Shown piece after piece: positions 47,901-59,700 of a DNA stretch of 64,000 nt. The translations under genes were made by a program, and so were the position numbers. Numbering within the stretch: position 1 is the stretch's first letter; every line of letters begins with the position of its first letter. The notes below the pieces were generated by a model. That model did not search any database. It had not been told where the DNA came from and saw only the letters and a program-made list of their open reading frames with translations. The stretch is from Terebella lapidaria (lineage: Eukaryota > Annelida > Polychaeta > Terebellida > Terebellidae). The stretch lies in contig OX424568.1 in assembly GCA_949152475.1 (NCBI GenBank), positions 13,863,667-13,927,666 of the forward strand, in the 5' to 3' direction.

Positions 47901-48539
47901 TGTATATAAATGAATAAATTCTGAACAAATATATAACAAAAAAATAAATCATATAGTCTCTAGGTAAAGGGGATCTTAAGATCATCCAAGATGGATCCGC
48001 TTCTGGTGCTCGGATTCAGATGATTTCCAGAATCGATGAAGATCTCTGCAGTCACATGATCTGCCAGAATGACTTTGTCAAATTGTAAGCAAGAACATAG
48101 ATATCATCAATGAATCTGCCACATAAATGATATTTTCGAAATGATTCGGTTATAGTTTCTCATCCCAAAGTCAAATTGACTGTCATGACCAGTGGAAAGG
48201 TGATATACTCCTGACTGCTAAAACAATCCTAACAATTGCCTCATAGTAAATGACTCATACACTTTTTGTGACAGATTTCTGGATGATAGAGCTTGTGAAT
48301 GGATGGCTTTGGATAGATCGTTCGGTGGCGAGAGCATGAAGAAATTCCGGGCACAGTTTTGCACAAAAGACATTGCTAGATATTTCAGCGATGCGTTTGA
48401 CAAGGTACGGTAGTTTATTGGTAAGCGGTGGTTAATCTTTCAAACATCAAATGCTGTATCACACTATATTTTGGGAATTTTTGAAATTAATTACTCTTCA
48501 TTCCAGGGTGTCGTTGTGGCTCAGCAATTGAAGCTTTGA
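44982..48539 (+). CDS. RanBP2/Nup358-like protein, RanBP1 domain plus zinc finger
   Basis: Seven exons: 44982-45095, 45318-47253, 47391-47597, 47716-47876, 47957-48084, 48275-48404, 48507-48539; 902 aa. The first intron starts with GC (AAG|GCAAGT), all others with GT. Residues 14-27 (WIKVDDKITPIYS) and a coiled-coil-like stretch (about 48-95) are shared with the next gene. A RanBP1 domain lies at about 415-547 (GQWKERGIGEMKIM, LLMRRDQV, WYAMDF), the surface that binds Ran-GTP. A RanBP2-type zinc finger (WNCDVC, then CVAC) follows at 572-597, its spacing one residue shorter than usual. After a SIM-like DDDVIIV near 690 comes a second, much diverged RanBP1-like domain (about 755-892: GKGDLKIIQDG, EWMALDRSF). 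The N-terminal TPR region and cyclophilin part of Nup358 are absent. A role in Ran-dependent transport or at the nuclear pore is inferred. Confidence 0.85.
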
Positions 48540-50542
48540 TGCATAAACTCTTGAAGATCACACAAGAAATGAGAGTTCATGTAGATTGCTTACAAACAAA
48601 TGTGTACTGTTGAGTGGGTAAAAATGTTAGTTATTTCGATATACTGTAGTAGCTTGTGTTTTGAATAGATGTACATAACAATGGTACAATTTGATTTGTA
48701 TTGTATTCTTGAACCGGGTTGCATGGTACTTTCGATTTTTCAACAGTGATAGATGTCACAGTTGTTACATAAAACCATGAATGTATACAATTACAGAAAG
48801 ATGTAAATCTGGAGAATGTTCATTTTGTTTATTCGGAATATTTATATCTATATAACATAACTATAGATGTAACTATAGGTGTGTTGCAGTTTATTTTCTT
48901 TATTAATATACTTAATGGATATGCATAGTTGCCTCTTACAACACACAGTATCTCAATTAGAAGAAGAAAACCCCCACATCCAATCTTTGGTAAAGTTCGT
49001 TTACTACTTCTCAAATATCCCTTCATGCACACATGCCCGTTGTTTTTCCATGCACCTGGTAAGTCCTTCGCATGCAGCAAGCTGGTCCAGCATGACATTC
49101 ATACTGGATCATATACCCCCTTTCCTGTTGTTCTGAAGCTAGAAGGAGTTGCGAAGAGTTTGGCTGAGCTGTTGAATTCAGACACCATCAAAGCATGTAC
49201 CAATCCCTCCGCCTCACCATTGGTACTGGTACGCAAGAGGGGTTGATTTACATGATTCCATAGAGACTAGACATGATTCAATGAGACTAAACCAATGAGA
49301 CGTCTCGTTATCAAATACACACATGCTTCTCCGAACATAGATGATGCATTGCATATCGGTTTGGGCTCTTCGACTCCTCGCCAGACCAGTGACTGACAGA
49401 CCCAAGATTGTCATCAACACACCAACTTGTCTTTATAAAATAAAGTTATTGCCTGTTGTGTTGTGCAATGCACTGGCCACTTTCGTACGCGTGATGGAAT
49501 GCGATTTATTGTGATTGCAATGAAGCGAATGTCTCGTATATTTGGATGACATTGTCATCCACAGCAATTGAGTGGATGCGTGGTCCAGATGGGCTGGGGC
49601 TCCGGTGTGATCTCACGAAGATTGATGCTGTCAAATAGCGGAACTAAACCAAGAGCTTGATGATCTAAGACAAACCCGTGGATCTGTCACCTAACTTTGT
49701 AACACAACTCATACAACAGTAAGGCATAAGTTTGAGGGTTGTAGCAGAATTTGTTGTTTAGTATACCCGAGACCGCACTATAGAGGATGGGTTTGTGTGA
49801 TGAGCATATAGGAAGTCAAATAAGTGATACAACTGGTGTTTTTTTTATTTTCTGCTTTGAACTCTATCTAGGTAAGCATCGAACAGAAGAAATGTTTGAT
49901 ATATTTTGACGGCACACAAGGCATCTATATAGATTATGATGGTATCAATGCTGACAAAACAAACTTTTTTAACCCAACTCGAAAGTGCAATAATCACTTG
50001 TAGATAATTCAAACGTGAGGAAATTTAATGAGTAGCTACACCATGGTATCAAGAGAAGAACCTAAAGGCAACGTATTTATTAATCAGACGTCTACACCCA
50101 CGTGCGAGTCCCATTTAGACCTTCATACACTAATGAAACTGAAAATATTGTCAAGCATTCTTTGCTGCATCGGGGAAACAGTTCTTTCGACTGGGTTCTC
50201 ATGAAAAATATCTCAATAATATCATGAAGTTTACATGTACATGTACCATGATCACAACAGCTGCGGACGAATATAAATACTTTTCTTCAAGAAACGGTAT
50301 CCGCTATCTAAATATTGTATCGTGATATTGATTATAGACGTATCGATGGTACTTTGACCTTCGTAACGAGTGGCTGATAAATCAGGAGTGATCTCAAACC
50401 ACAAGACGTGCCCTCGATAGACTCTTTCTTGATGGACTTTCTTCGTTTACATAACTGTATCATAACTCTAGGTACATATCTTCAGCAAAACATTTCCAAA
50501 GTAGATACCACCACGTGTTGGACAAAATATTACACCACTACC
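48540..50542. other. Spacer between the two RanBP2-like genes
   Basis: Two kilobases separating the tandem paralogues. Apart from the Ty3/Gypsy fossil listed separately, only AT-rich sequence was seen. The promoter of the downstream paralogue should be here, but no core element could be assigned. Confidence 0.5.
49080..49640 (+). mobile_element. Fossil Ty3/Gypsy LTR retrotransposon, pol fragment
   Basis: Reverse-transcriptase landmarks of the Ty3/Gypsy family are readable: the entry region of RT (HDIHTG, PSASPLVLVRK) near 49091-49245 and the YLDDI active-site box near 49540. The piece is only part of pol; gag, integrase and LTRs were not found. It is broken in several places and looks old. 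Confidence 0.65.
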
Positions 50543-52587
50543 ATGGGTATACTAATGGAAGAGTTGAGCAGAGATAGAATCAAGGCTTGGATACAAGTGA
50601 ATGATCGACTTACACCGGTCTACAGCTTGTCTCCTGAGGTATTGGAAGGAGTAATCAATGATGACCAGAGTGTTATAGGCCCAGAGGTAAGGTCATCCAA
50701 TCATTGTACCTTGTCGCATGATGTACTATTTTCAGAGCATACCATGTACATTTTATACCTCTGAGTAGATGCATCTCATCTTAGCTTAGAAATATGTAAA
50801 GTTGATAGGAAAATACATATCAGATAGGTGTACTAATGGTGAAATTTGCGTTTGACAGCCTACCCATCAACAGAGGAACAATTTAGAAGACGAGGTAGGA
50901 AAATTGGTCTCCACACTTGAGAAGATAAAAAATGATGTAAAATATCTGAAGGATAACATTCATCCTCTACAAAATCATGCAAGTACCAATTGGGTCACCG
51001 TGGATTCTGATCAAAGGCATGTGTGTGAAAAGACATTTACTTCTGACCCAACGATCGCGACTGATGTCAAACCGACCACTTCTGCTAAACCTTGGTCAGG
51101 AAATGGTCGAGGGAATTTAGTAGAAACGGTACCCACAGTAATCACACTTCACCAAATTTCGAACAAAGGTAAACTTGAGGCAACCTCCATGACAGAATCC
51201 ATACCATTCAACGGAATCGATCGATTCGTCTCTGCAGGAGTGAACAGCAATCAGACTTCTACACAAGATGATATTAAAAGATATGCCATCGTTAGATTGC
51301 AACCAATTGTTGACCTGAAAACTGGAGAAGAAGAGGAAGACTTACTCTACAGTCATCGAGCGAAGTTGTTCAGATTCAGAGAAGGGGAATGGAAGGAACG
51401 TGGAAATGGGGAAGTGAAAATACTACGAAGCCAATCATCCAATAAAGTTCGCCTGTTGATGAGAAGGGACAAGACCCTTACAGTGTGTTTGAATCATGTC
51501 CTGACGGAGGAGACGACACTGCTGCCGATGTCTAGTGAACGAGGGAGAGCATGGGTATGGCATGCGATGGACTTTTCGACAGAGTCACAAACGCATGAGG
51601 TGTTTGCAATTAGGTTCGTTTCTGAAGAGGAAGCATCCAACTTCCAGGAAAGTATTGAGACAGCCAGAGAGTCTTCCGATTCTTCGATACCCTTGAAAGA
51701 GAACAAGGGGCAAACAGATGGAAAACCGGTACACGAGAAGCAGGATACAGCTGACAAGCAGACGAGTAGCGTCCAAGCAACTACACAACCTCCAGAAACA
51801 TGTGAGCAGCATCAGAGGAGCTCGCATCATGGGACATTCTGTGCTGAACCAACGAAATCTTCACCGTCCAGATCCCCATTGCTGCCACGATCAAGGTCCC
51901 ATACATTATCGACTGTGCGACCTCTATTTACATCACCAATGCCCAAAACTCCGACACCTATTCAGTCTATGAGTGGTAGTTCTCGCTTTACTTCTTGTCA
52001 ATTCACTACACAGCCTTCCTCTAACAGGCCAGCACAAACCAAGCCAATGCGTAAATGTCAATTTACCAGTGCTACCACTAGAACTGCACGTTCTGCATTT
52101 GGCACTACACAGAGTAGAACCGAACAATCATCCAGGACCCCTGCTTTCGGTATTAATGAAGATTTCATGGGTAAACAGTCACCTTCCAAGGACCTCTTTG
52201 GGGGTCATCCTGGGACCGCTTTTGATTATGGAACGTCTGGCGATCGACACTACAGTCACACCACAACACCAGGCAAGTGAAACCCACTGTATACAACCAT
52301 ATAAGGACGTAATATTTTAATCATTTTCGGTAAAATATACTATATTGAACTGCGTACATTTTACTGCGTGTGTCAATCATCACGGTTAACTAGCACCAAG
52401 AAATCTGAAATCATGTTCAAATAATTTTCTAATTTGCTTCTCAAATTGTTTCCTTGTGTTTGATGCATTTTTGTTCATTGTTCCAGGCGAAACTTCTGAA
52501 CCTCGTGAAAGTGTGAACAACAAACCACGGTCTTCAATAGATTTTGCCTCTGATCATGTTATACTCAAGCGTGCAAACCAACAATGA
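50543..52587 (+). CDS. RanBP2-like paralogue with RanBP1 domain and FG motifs
   Basis: Three exons: 50543-50686, 50859-52272, 52487-52587; 552 aa. The start ATG has a strong CTACCATGGG context and matches the start of the upstream paralogue. The second intron begins with GC (CCAG|GCAAGT) and ends TTCCAG, the only joining that keeps the last 34 codons open. Residues 15-28 (WIQVNDRLTPVYS) and a coiled-coil-like part (54-87) match the neighbour. A RanBP1 domain covers about 188-322 (GEWKERGNGEVKILR, LLMRRDK, WVWHAMDF, FAIRF). The C-terminal part is Ser/Thr/Pro-rich with SAFGTT, PAFGIN and DLFGGH, an FG-nucleoporin-like feature. The zinc finger and second RanBP1-like domain of the upstream gene are missing. 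It probably arose by tandem duplication; a Ran-GTP-binding function is inferred. Confidence 0.85.
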
Positions 52588-52748
52588 ATAGCACCATACA
52601 TCATAATAAATTATGATTATCAATGATATTCTAAATGCAATATTTATGTGGTACTGATTATAAGGTTACAGGGAAATAATACATTCATTTATTGGAGGTG
52701 TGCTCTAATGTTTATTTGTTCCATAACTTCCATGTTCATAAAATATCA

Positions 52749-52754
52749 AATAAA
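52749..52754 (+). terminator. Polyadenylation signal of the downstream RanBP2-like gene
   Basis: AATAAA 162 bp after the stop codon. The opposite-strand signal of the otopetrin gene lies only about 100 bp to the right, so the two 3' ends nearly meet. Confidence 0.5.
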
Positions 52755-52853
52755 ATGGTTTAATGTATCTGAAGACTTTCGGTTTTCCCAGCAGGAACCC
52801 ATCACAAATTCGGACATTGAAAAACGGTAGACATTTCATTATACAACATCTAT

Positions 52854-52859
52854 TTTATT
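52854..52859 (-). terminator. Polyadenylation signal of the otopetrin gene
   Basis: AATAAA on the minus strand, 930 bp past the otopetrin stop. The intervening stretch (52860-53787) is AT-rich, repeat-poor and fits a 3' UTR; nearer signals in it were not searched exhaustively. Confidence 0.4.
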
Positions 52860-52918
52860 ATAAAAACAGTACATGAAATCACTAAAGCTCATACATATTT
52901 ACATACAACGCTTTCATT

Positions 52919-52950
52919 CACATATATAATATATATATATATATATATAC
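52919..52950. repeat. AT dinucleotide microsatellite
   Basis: An (AT)n run with one interruption, inside the presumed 3' UTR of the otopetrin gene. Confidence 0.85.
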
Positions 52951-53787
52951 AATTACATAATGACATAAAGTTTGTAAATCAAGCATTATATTATTGAAAT
53001 TGTATGTTTATATCTTAATTGTATAAAACTAGAAAAATATTTGTAATACTCCTAAAAATACTCGTTTGTTGACAGAATATATTGTATAATTATGTAAAAA
53101 AAAATCTACACAACCAGTTGACAAAGTACTACTATCTATGGTTTCATAATGGACATTGATATTTTATAATACACTGAATATAATCAACAGTTCAAATACA
53201 TTTGACAACATTTAAGCAGTGCTCCTTTCATGCTATGCATTTCAGGACGGCTCAAAGGCACGAATAATTCTATGTACATTGTTAATACATTCAATAAAGA
53301 CTTTAGATGCCCATCACTATATTGATATACATCAGACATGAACACAAGTGTATGGTTCATTCAGCACAACATTTATGTGAAGCAATATCTAAGGTAGCCA
53401 ATTGGAAGCCTGGGTATATGCATAACACTAACATTTACAACAGGTCAAACTAGCACAATTACGCATATTCACAGGTAAACAAGCAAAATGCGGTAAGAAG
53501 TGCATAATCTGATCTTATGATAGTGGGGTGGGTCAATACAAACAAAAGGTTTGCTGCCGTTAGAAGACAAGAGGTCGAGCGTCATAATGTTCCATTTCCC
53601 GTCTGTAAACCTTTGAACGTCCCTCTATTTGGGTGCATTATGATCGTCGTACGTACAGCTGCGCTCAGCTGGTAAGTGAGATGGCACAAGGCAGGTCTGC
53701 GTCAATTGCGGTGACCGCTCATCCTGATTGTCAACTGTAAAATGAACTTTGATTGTCTTGTTTCCGAGGTATACCAAATTGGTTCCT

Positions 53788-56700
53788 TCAGTTTTCCTTC
53801 TTCTTCAGCTTGTACGCATTCACCCAGATGTCAGACAGACAGACGGTGGAATGAAACCGGAAGAATATGATCAACGGAATACACATGTGCGATATGATGG
53901 CCCACGGTAGGTAACCATAGAAACTCGTGTGGATCGTTATGGATTCCGCCTTTTGGACCTCGAATGTGTTGACCACCCAGAGGGAGAGGTTACAGAGGAG
54001 AAGGAAGGTTACAATTGCTCGTCCCGGCTTCGATAGAACTTGATTCTCAGAACGTGCGCTTCTCCGAAGGGCGTCCATAATGAAGATGGTCTGGAAGAAA
54101 CTCTGGACCAGGGCGAGACTTGCTGTCGTCAAAGACAAGAGAGACATCAGGTCAAAGGGAAGAAGATGTGAAATTGAAGACACCAGGATGAAGATATTCA
54201 AGAAACAGATGCCCAAGAAACCGACGATGATTAGGAGGAGATCCAAACGATTGGACTTTGAATCGTGCGAGTAGCGCAGCTTCTGAATTCGCCCGAAGCC
54301 GACGATCACGACTGCCAAGGCTAGAACCAAGAGGATGATCTCCGTTCCAAAGAAAATCAGACTCCCTGCATCGTACCCAAAGATTCGCTGCTCGAAGACA
54401 AAGAAGCAACTGACCGCGATCAACGTGAGAACCGCCACTAGAATGCCAGTGAAGAGCCCTTTGTTCGCTTTGTGGCAGTCCATCCGGATCAGGGTGATGT
54501 CTTCCAAGGCACCGACTGAGTGTCTCCCCACAACGGAGCCGACGTTCGTGTACATTCGGTAGAGGACGGCCGCAGCTATCAGGCTGTACTCGATGGTACA
54601 TGGATAGAGGTAGGGCGAGGCCGTGAACGCCAAGGAACTCAGGTAGGCAGAGATACAATCTGTGCTTGTCAGGCCTAGAAAGTTAAAATGGAGAAAAACA
54701 GTTGGCAACCACTTTATTTCGCGATATCTTGATGACACGACATTCTAATGGCATATTCCAACAGGGCTTGAGTAAGTCCTATTCAAAGTGCCAAAAACAA
54801 CTGACAAAGGACGAGGAATCTTACCAGTTCCATTACCACTCTCAGTGGAGTTGCCCACAGTTGCTGGACTGGGTTCCGCTTGTGGGGCCTCCTGTAAATG
54901 TGGGCTGTGCAGGTCCTGGGCAGTCTCCGTTACTGTGGTGATACACCAGCAGCAGATGTTGGTTGCCACCATGTGCATGAAGCCAAGACGAACGAACGCC
55001 TTGTGCTTGTTGATGATAATCTGGAAAGTATTCTGGCTGCTATAGGTATGATGATAGAAACTGAATCTACTAGGAGTACCATTGTAGCAACACAGTCGAG
55101 AGGTGTTTTAAAGCTACTTATTGGTATGCAGCACTGAATAGCTTAACAATATACATTGGGTTTATTGCCAATACCTTGTGACTCTTGAAGATGTAGAAGG
55201 TCTGGAAGAAGACGAAGATCATGTGGGCGCCAGCCACAGCCACGTAGATAGGACCTCGACATGTCAGGGAGAACTCGCCGTCTATGAACAGCGAGGCAAT
55301 CCGGAATCCATCATGGATCATGCTTCCCGTCCCGAACGCTGAAATATCAGTGTACAGTTATACCGTTTTTTTTTAAAAGAGTAGAAATCTACTGATTTCT
55401 CGAAAATGGGAAATAGGAAAAAAAAAAGTCCATAGGATCAGGACTTATTTGTGTAGATCATCTGGGATCAACGAATCTAGCAAAAAGTTCATCTGTCGTG
55501 TCATATGACGTTGAGTGAGATAGTATGATGCTCTCCTCCATCACCAATATCCCCACCACCTACCAAGAGCCCCTAGACGGAGGTAGAAGTTGATTCCCTC
55601 AGCGTCGAAGCTCACTGGGTGTTTGGCTGGGCCGTTGACGGCTTGGCTGAGGTTCGTCATGACATCTTCAAACTCGGACTGTGAGTGGGACCGAGACCTC
55701 TTCTCCTTGGAGAGCGTGCTCGTCATGTCGGCCTCGTGCGGAGCTGGGAACGACACTGTATTAGTGTCCCGAATGTTAGGAATCTTTTGAATTTTAGTGT
55801 AATTGTATGGTGATGAGGTTCATCTGGGGAGACTTCAATGTGTGTCATGTCTCCGTTTGATATCTACGCAACAGTTTCGGATGTTTTCAAGCTCAAATCC
55901 CAAACAATACCAATGGTTGACCAATATGATATTCCATTCAGTCCAAGGAATATATGCAGCAATACATTCCACGATGTATTGCTTAACAAATACATCTGCC
56001 ATGGCGATAGGTTCCCGGCTATACTTACTGTAGTCGTTGAAGGTCTTCTCTCCCTGGTCTATCTGGTTGTTACTGGCGTGGTTGACACGCAATGAGCCGG
56101 TATTGCGGGGCGCCCGGAATCGGAACAGGCAGCAGTGAAGGTAGCATAGGAACAGCAGTGACGCCGTGAATATGTACAAGAGGAAGATCTGAAAATATCA
56201 GTGCATTCTTTTGTAGATCGTCTACTGCAAGTATGGTTTGGTATTGTGGTGTATGTTGTAAATAAGACGTTTCTCTCCAAGCCGTACAGCTGTAATCAGC
56301 CAGCATGTAATGTTAAACTGATCCTGATTGACTGTTGGGTTCTGAAAATACAGACACGTTTCTGTCCAACGCTTTATGTATATCTTAAGTGTAAACTAAA
56401 CTGTTAATTGACAGGTAGATTCGGATAATATTTGAACGTTTTCAATTCAAGATTATGACACATGAGTACAATACCAAGGCATATTTGCACCTCTTGAACA
56501 ATTTTCTATACATACGCAGCTATGGAACATTACACTGATACCTGTAGATAAATGCTGTCCTCCAATGTATGTGTTTTTGTTGTCAGGGATGAGCTGATCG
56601 CGAACACAATCCCGATCACTATCAGGATGACGGCGTACAGTCCACAGAGCAAGTGTGTGACAGCCGATCTGGAAGTACGGAAATAATGCTATTTAGCATC

Positions 56701-59700
56701 TGCAATGGTATTCTTAAAATGAAACTCATATACATGTACCGGCATATGAACTGTTCATGGTAACCTGAATGCGTGAATTTGACTCTGCATACAAAACAGC
56801 TGTTGTAGAAAGTGCTGAGGTTTGTTTATGAGAATACGAGTACATGTATGTGAATTCATATATAACGGCTGTTTATGACCTTGACTTTGACGTGAGATGA
56901 CATTGAATGGTGAATGTTGCGCATAAGTTCGTTTCATGAGCATATACATGTAGGAAGTCATAAATGGCAAATCTCTTGGTGACCTTGACTTGACCCAGAT
57001 GACTTTGAGCGGTAATGACAAGGTCACGCCTGACATAAAACATGTAAGTTGGCCGCTGCAGAAAAAAATGTTTGTAGATCGGGTTTAGGTTTGTGATATG
57101 AGCATATATGCAGTCACTCAAATACTGCATGGTGGATCTTTTTGTGACCCTGCATTCGACATTCGATTAACTTGACACGACAAGGCAGCATTTAGTGAAA
57201 ACCAGTTTTTGTGGCGTTTAGGAGTAACTATACACGTACGCTACATCGAGAAGCTTTTCCCGGTAACCTCCCTTAGTCTTTGGGCTAATTTTTTTACAGT
57301 GGCTGTATACAAGCGAGTACGTGCATGGACATCTAAGATATGTAATAAACGGTCATAATTAAAGGTGTACCAGTATACTACTAAAATATAACAGTTCAAC
57401 TATCATCTGAAAGACAGGTCTATGCTTTGCACATTGAATCTTGATATGAATTATAAATGTAAAAGTGGAAAATTTGTTCCCAATGACCCCAAAGCTGCAT
57501 ATGTATTGCTACATCATGGACCATAAATAGAATCGTTATATCGGTCTTGTTATGTCGTTTCACGGACACGGTGTTTCATTTGGCCCCGGATATTGTTTGT
57601 AAACTCAAGGGCAATGGGATCAAACTGCATCCTTTGTTAATTACAAGAAAATAAAACTGTGGTTAACATCGCCACGGAAACTATTTACGATCTTGGTAGA
57701 AAAAGAATGAACCTCCAATATACATGACCCATTTTTCATTCCGTGCCCATGGCCCATGGAAAGCCAAGGCCGTAGTTTTGTTTGTTTTAGCGTGTCCGTT
57801 CAGGCATAGTAAATTGGCTTTTGGCGAAAAGCTAATTTTCGGCAAAAATATGGTTCCTTATTCAATCCAATCCTGGACTTCATAACCTCCACGCCTTAAT
57901 TCATTAGGTTAGGAGCGCTCAAAATATCCGCGTTTCACTTGAGAAGCATCGCTTTGCTTCATTGACTGCTTGTCTTGAATGATGGCTTTCGAAGCGGTCT
58001 ACAAAAGAATTTCCAGCCTTAATGGTAACTAAAAACATTGAAGCTGATGGTGTAAACTTGAAACAGACTGACCAAAAGCTGGTATTCTTTACTATTTGGA
58101 TCTGGTTTATGTTTGAGATAAAAAAAAAAGTAAGAGAGATTCATTCCAAATGGTTTGTGTTTTTTTTTTCTCAGGGAAGATACGATTGTTTGCGCTACTT
58201 AAATTCTGGGCTTTTGTTGGATGTTAATGTTGTCCAACTTGGAATCCTTCGGGGATTTTTGTTGATGCTAAAATGAACATCATACATCTGCCAAATTACA
58301 AATATAAAGTTAGTGACTTAAAATAACCTTGATGAACACAAAATACGGATTTATTATCGCATTAATTTTCTGAGCTATGAAGTGTTCCGTGGATGCAATG
58401 TTTGGTGCCAAATTTATTAACGGTTTTACAGGCAAGAATCCTTCATCTAACTCTATTCTCGGACACAGTTCTCATACTATTGCCAGGAAAAATGATAATT
58501 GCTCTGCTAGATAATTGTCCATGTAGCCCATCTTTCATACGGGTGTGAGTAAACAACCTACATCGCCAGGAGATAATAAATCATCAGTAAAAATCATTAT
58601 ATTATCTTGGCCAGTCCTGTTCTTTCAGCTGCGTAAAATCGTCAGTAAATGTGGTGTAGCTGTTTTTTGCCACTCTGAAAGCATGGTAGATTTTCGTGAT
58701 TAATGTTAGTTCTTGAACATAATGATAAATTTGCTAATTATTTTTAACACGATCCTGAAACCCCGTTCTATTGTTGTGAATTAAAAGCAAACGCCTGTTC
58801 CAGACACGAAGATAAACATAGGTAGGCTAGTTGATTAAACCTGATAATAGTATAAGCCTGCTATACAAAAACTTCGAATCTTTCAAAAGTGCTATGTTCA
58901 TACGTGCGTGCACATGGTGCAGAACAGCAATAAATGAACGTGAGAAATGCCAGATATCGCTAAGCAGGTCTTCGGGTGAGTCTGTTCAGATCATGCTATG
59001 CATGTTCCAGTGTGAAATTCCATGGGGGTTATCTTCAAAGTGATTTGCGCTTATCCTCTAGTTAGTATATCCCTTCCCCTGCCCCCCCCCCCCCCCCTTC
59101 TTCCCTGATTCCCATCCTGCATATCAGTTTGTGAGACTCATATCATTTCAAGCTTGTTTAATTTACCAATGACAGGAATCACAGGAATGCAAGATAGTGC
59201 TATATGTATGTAGAGTGTTCAACTCGGGTTTCTACCTGGTGCAAGTTTATTTTTTAAGAAGTCCGACTTCTGACCTACATCTGCTTCAAGAAATATTGGC
59301 AAAAACACCTGCATATACGAACGCAAGGGGGTTTCAAACTTTCATGGGGCTTCTTAGATTATGGAAGTAGGTGCATACAGCAAACCCATTAGTTTCTAAG
59401 ATGTCCTTGAAATAACCTTCTAAGCAAAAGTGTGTGATGCATTCACACACTGAGCTCGACCAGTGGCCAAGTAATGAGAAAAACAATGTGTTATTTAATG
59501 ATGTCGTGAAAGGTGATCATCAAAGAAAATGAACCAAAAACAAACCATGAAATGGGAATTTGGGAAGTGGTCTGTTTCTTTGCAACCGAGTTCGTATTAC
59601 ATCACTTTTGACGAGTCTATTTTGTGAATGTTGTAGTAAAACTAAAATCCAAAAAATTGAGACTGACTCATATAATGGATTTTCAGCATGAAGCCATAAA

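Noticed and set aside
47964-48084. RanBP2-like exon starting after CTCTAG
   Set aside because: It breaks the frame; the acceptor ATATAG seven bases earlier keeps the frame and gives a gapless alignment to the RanBP1 domain.
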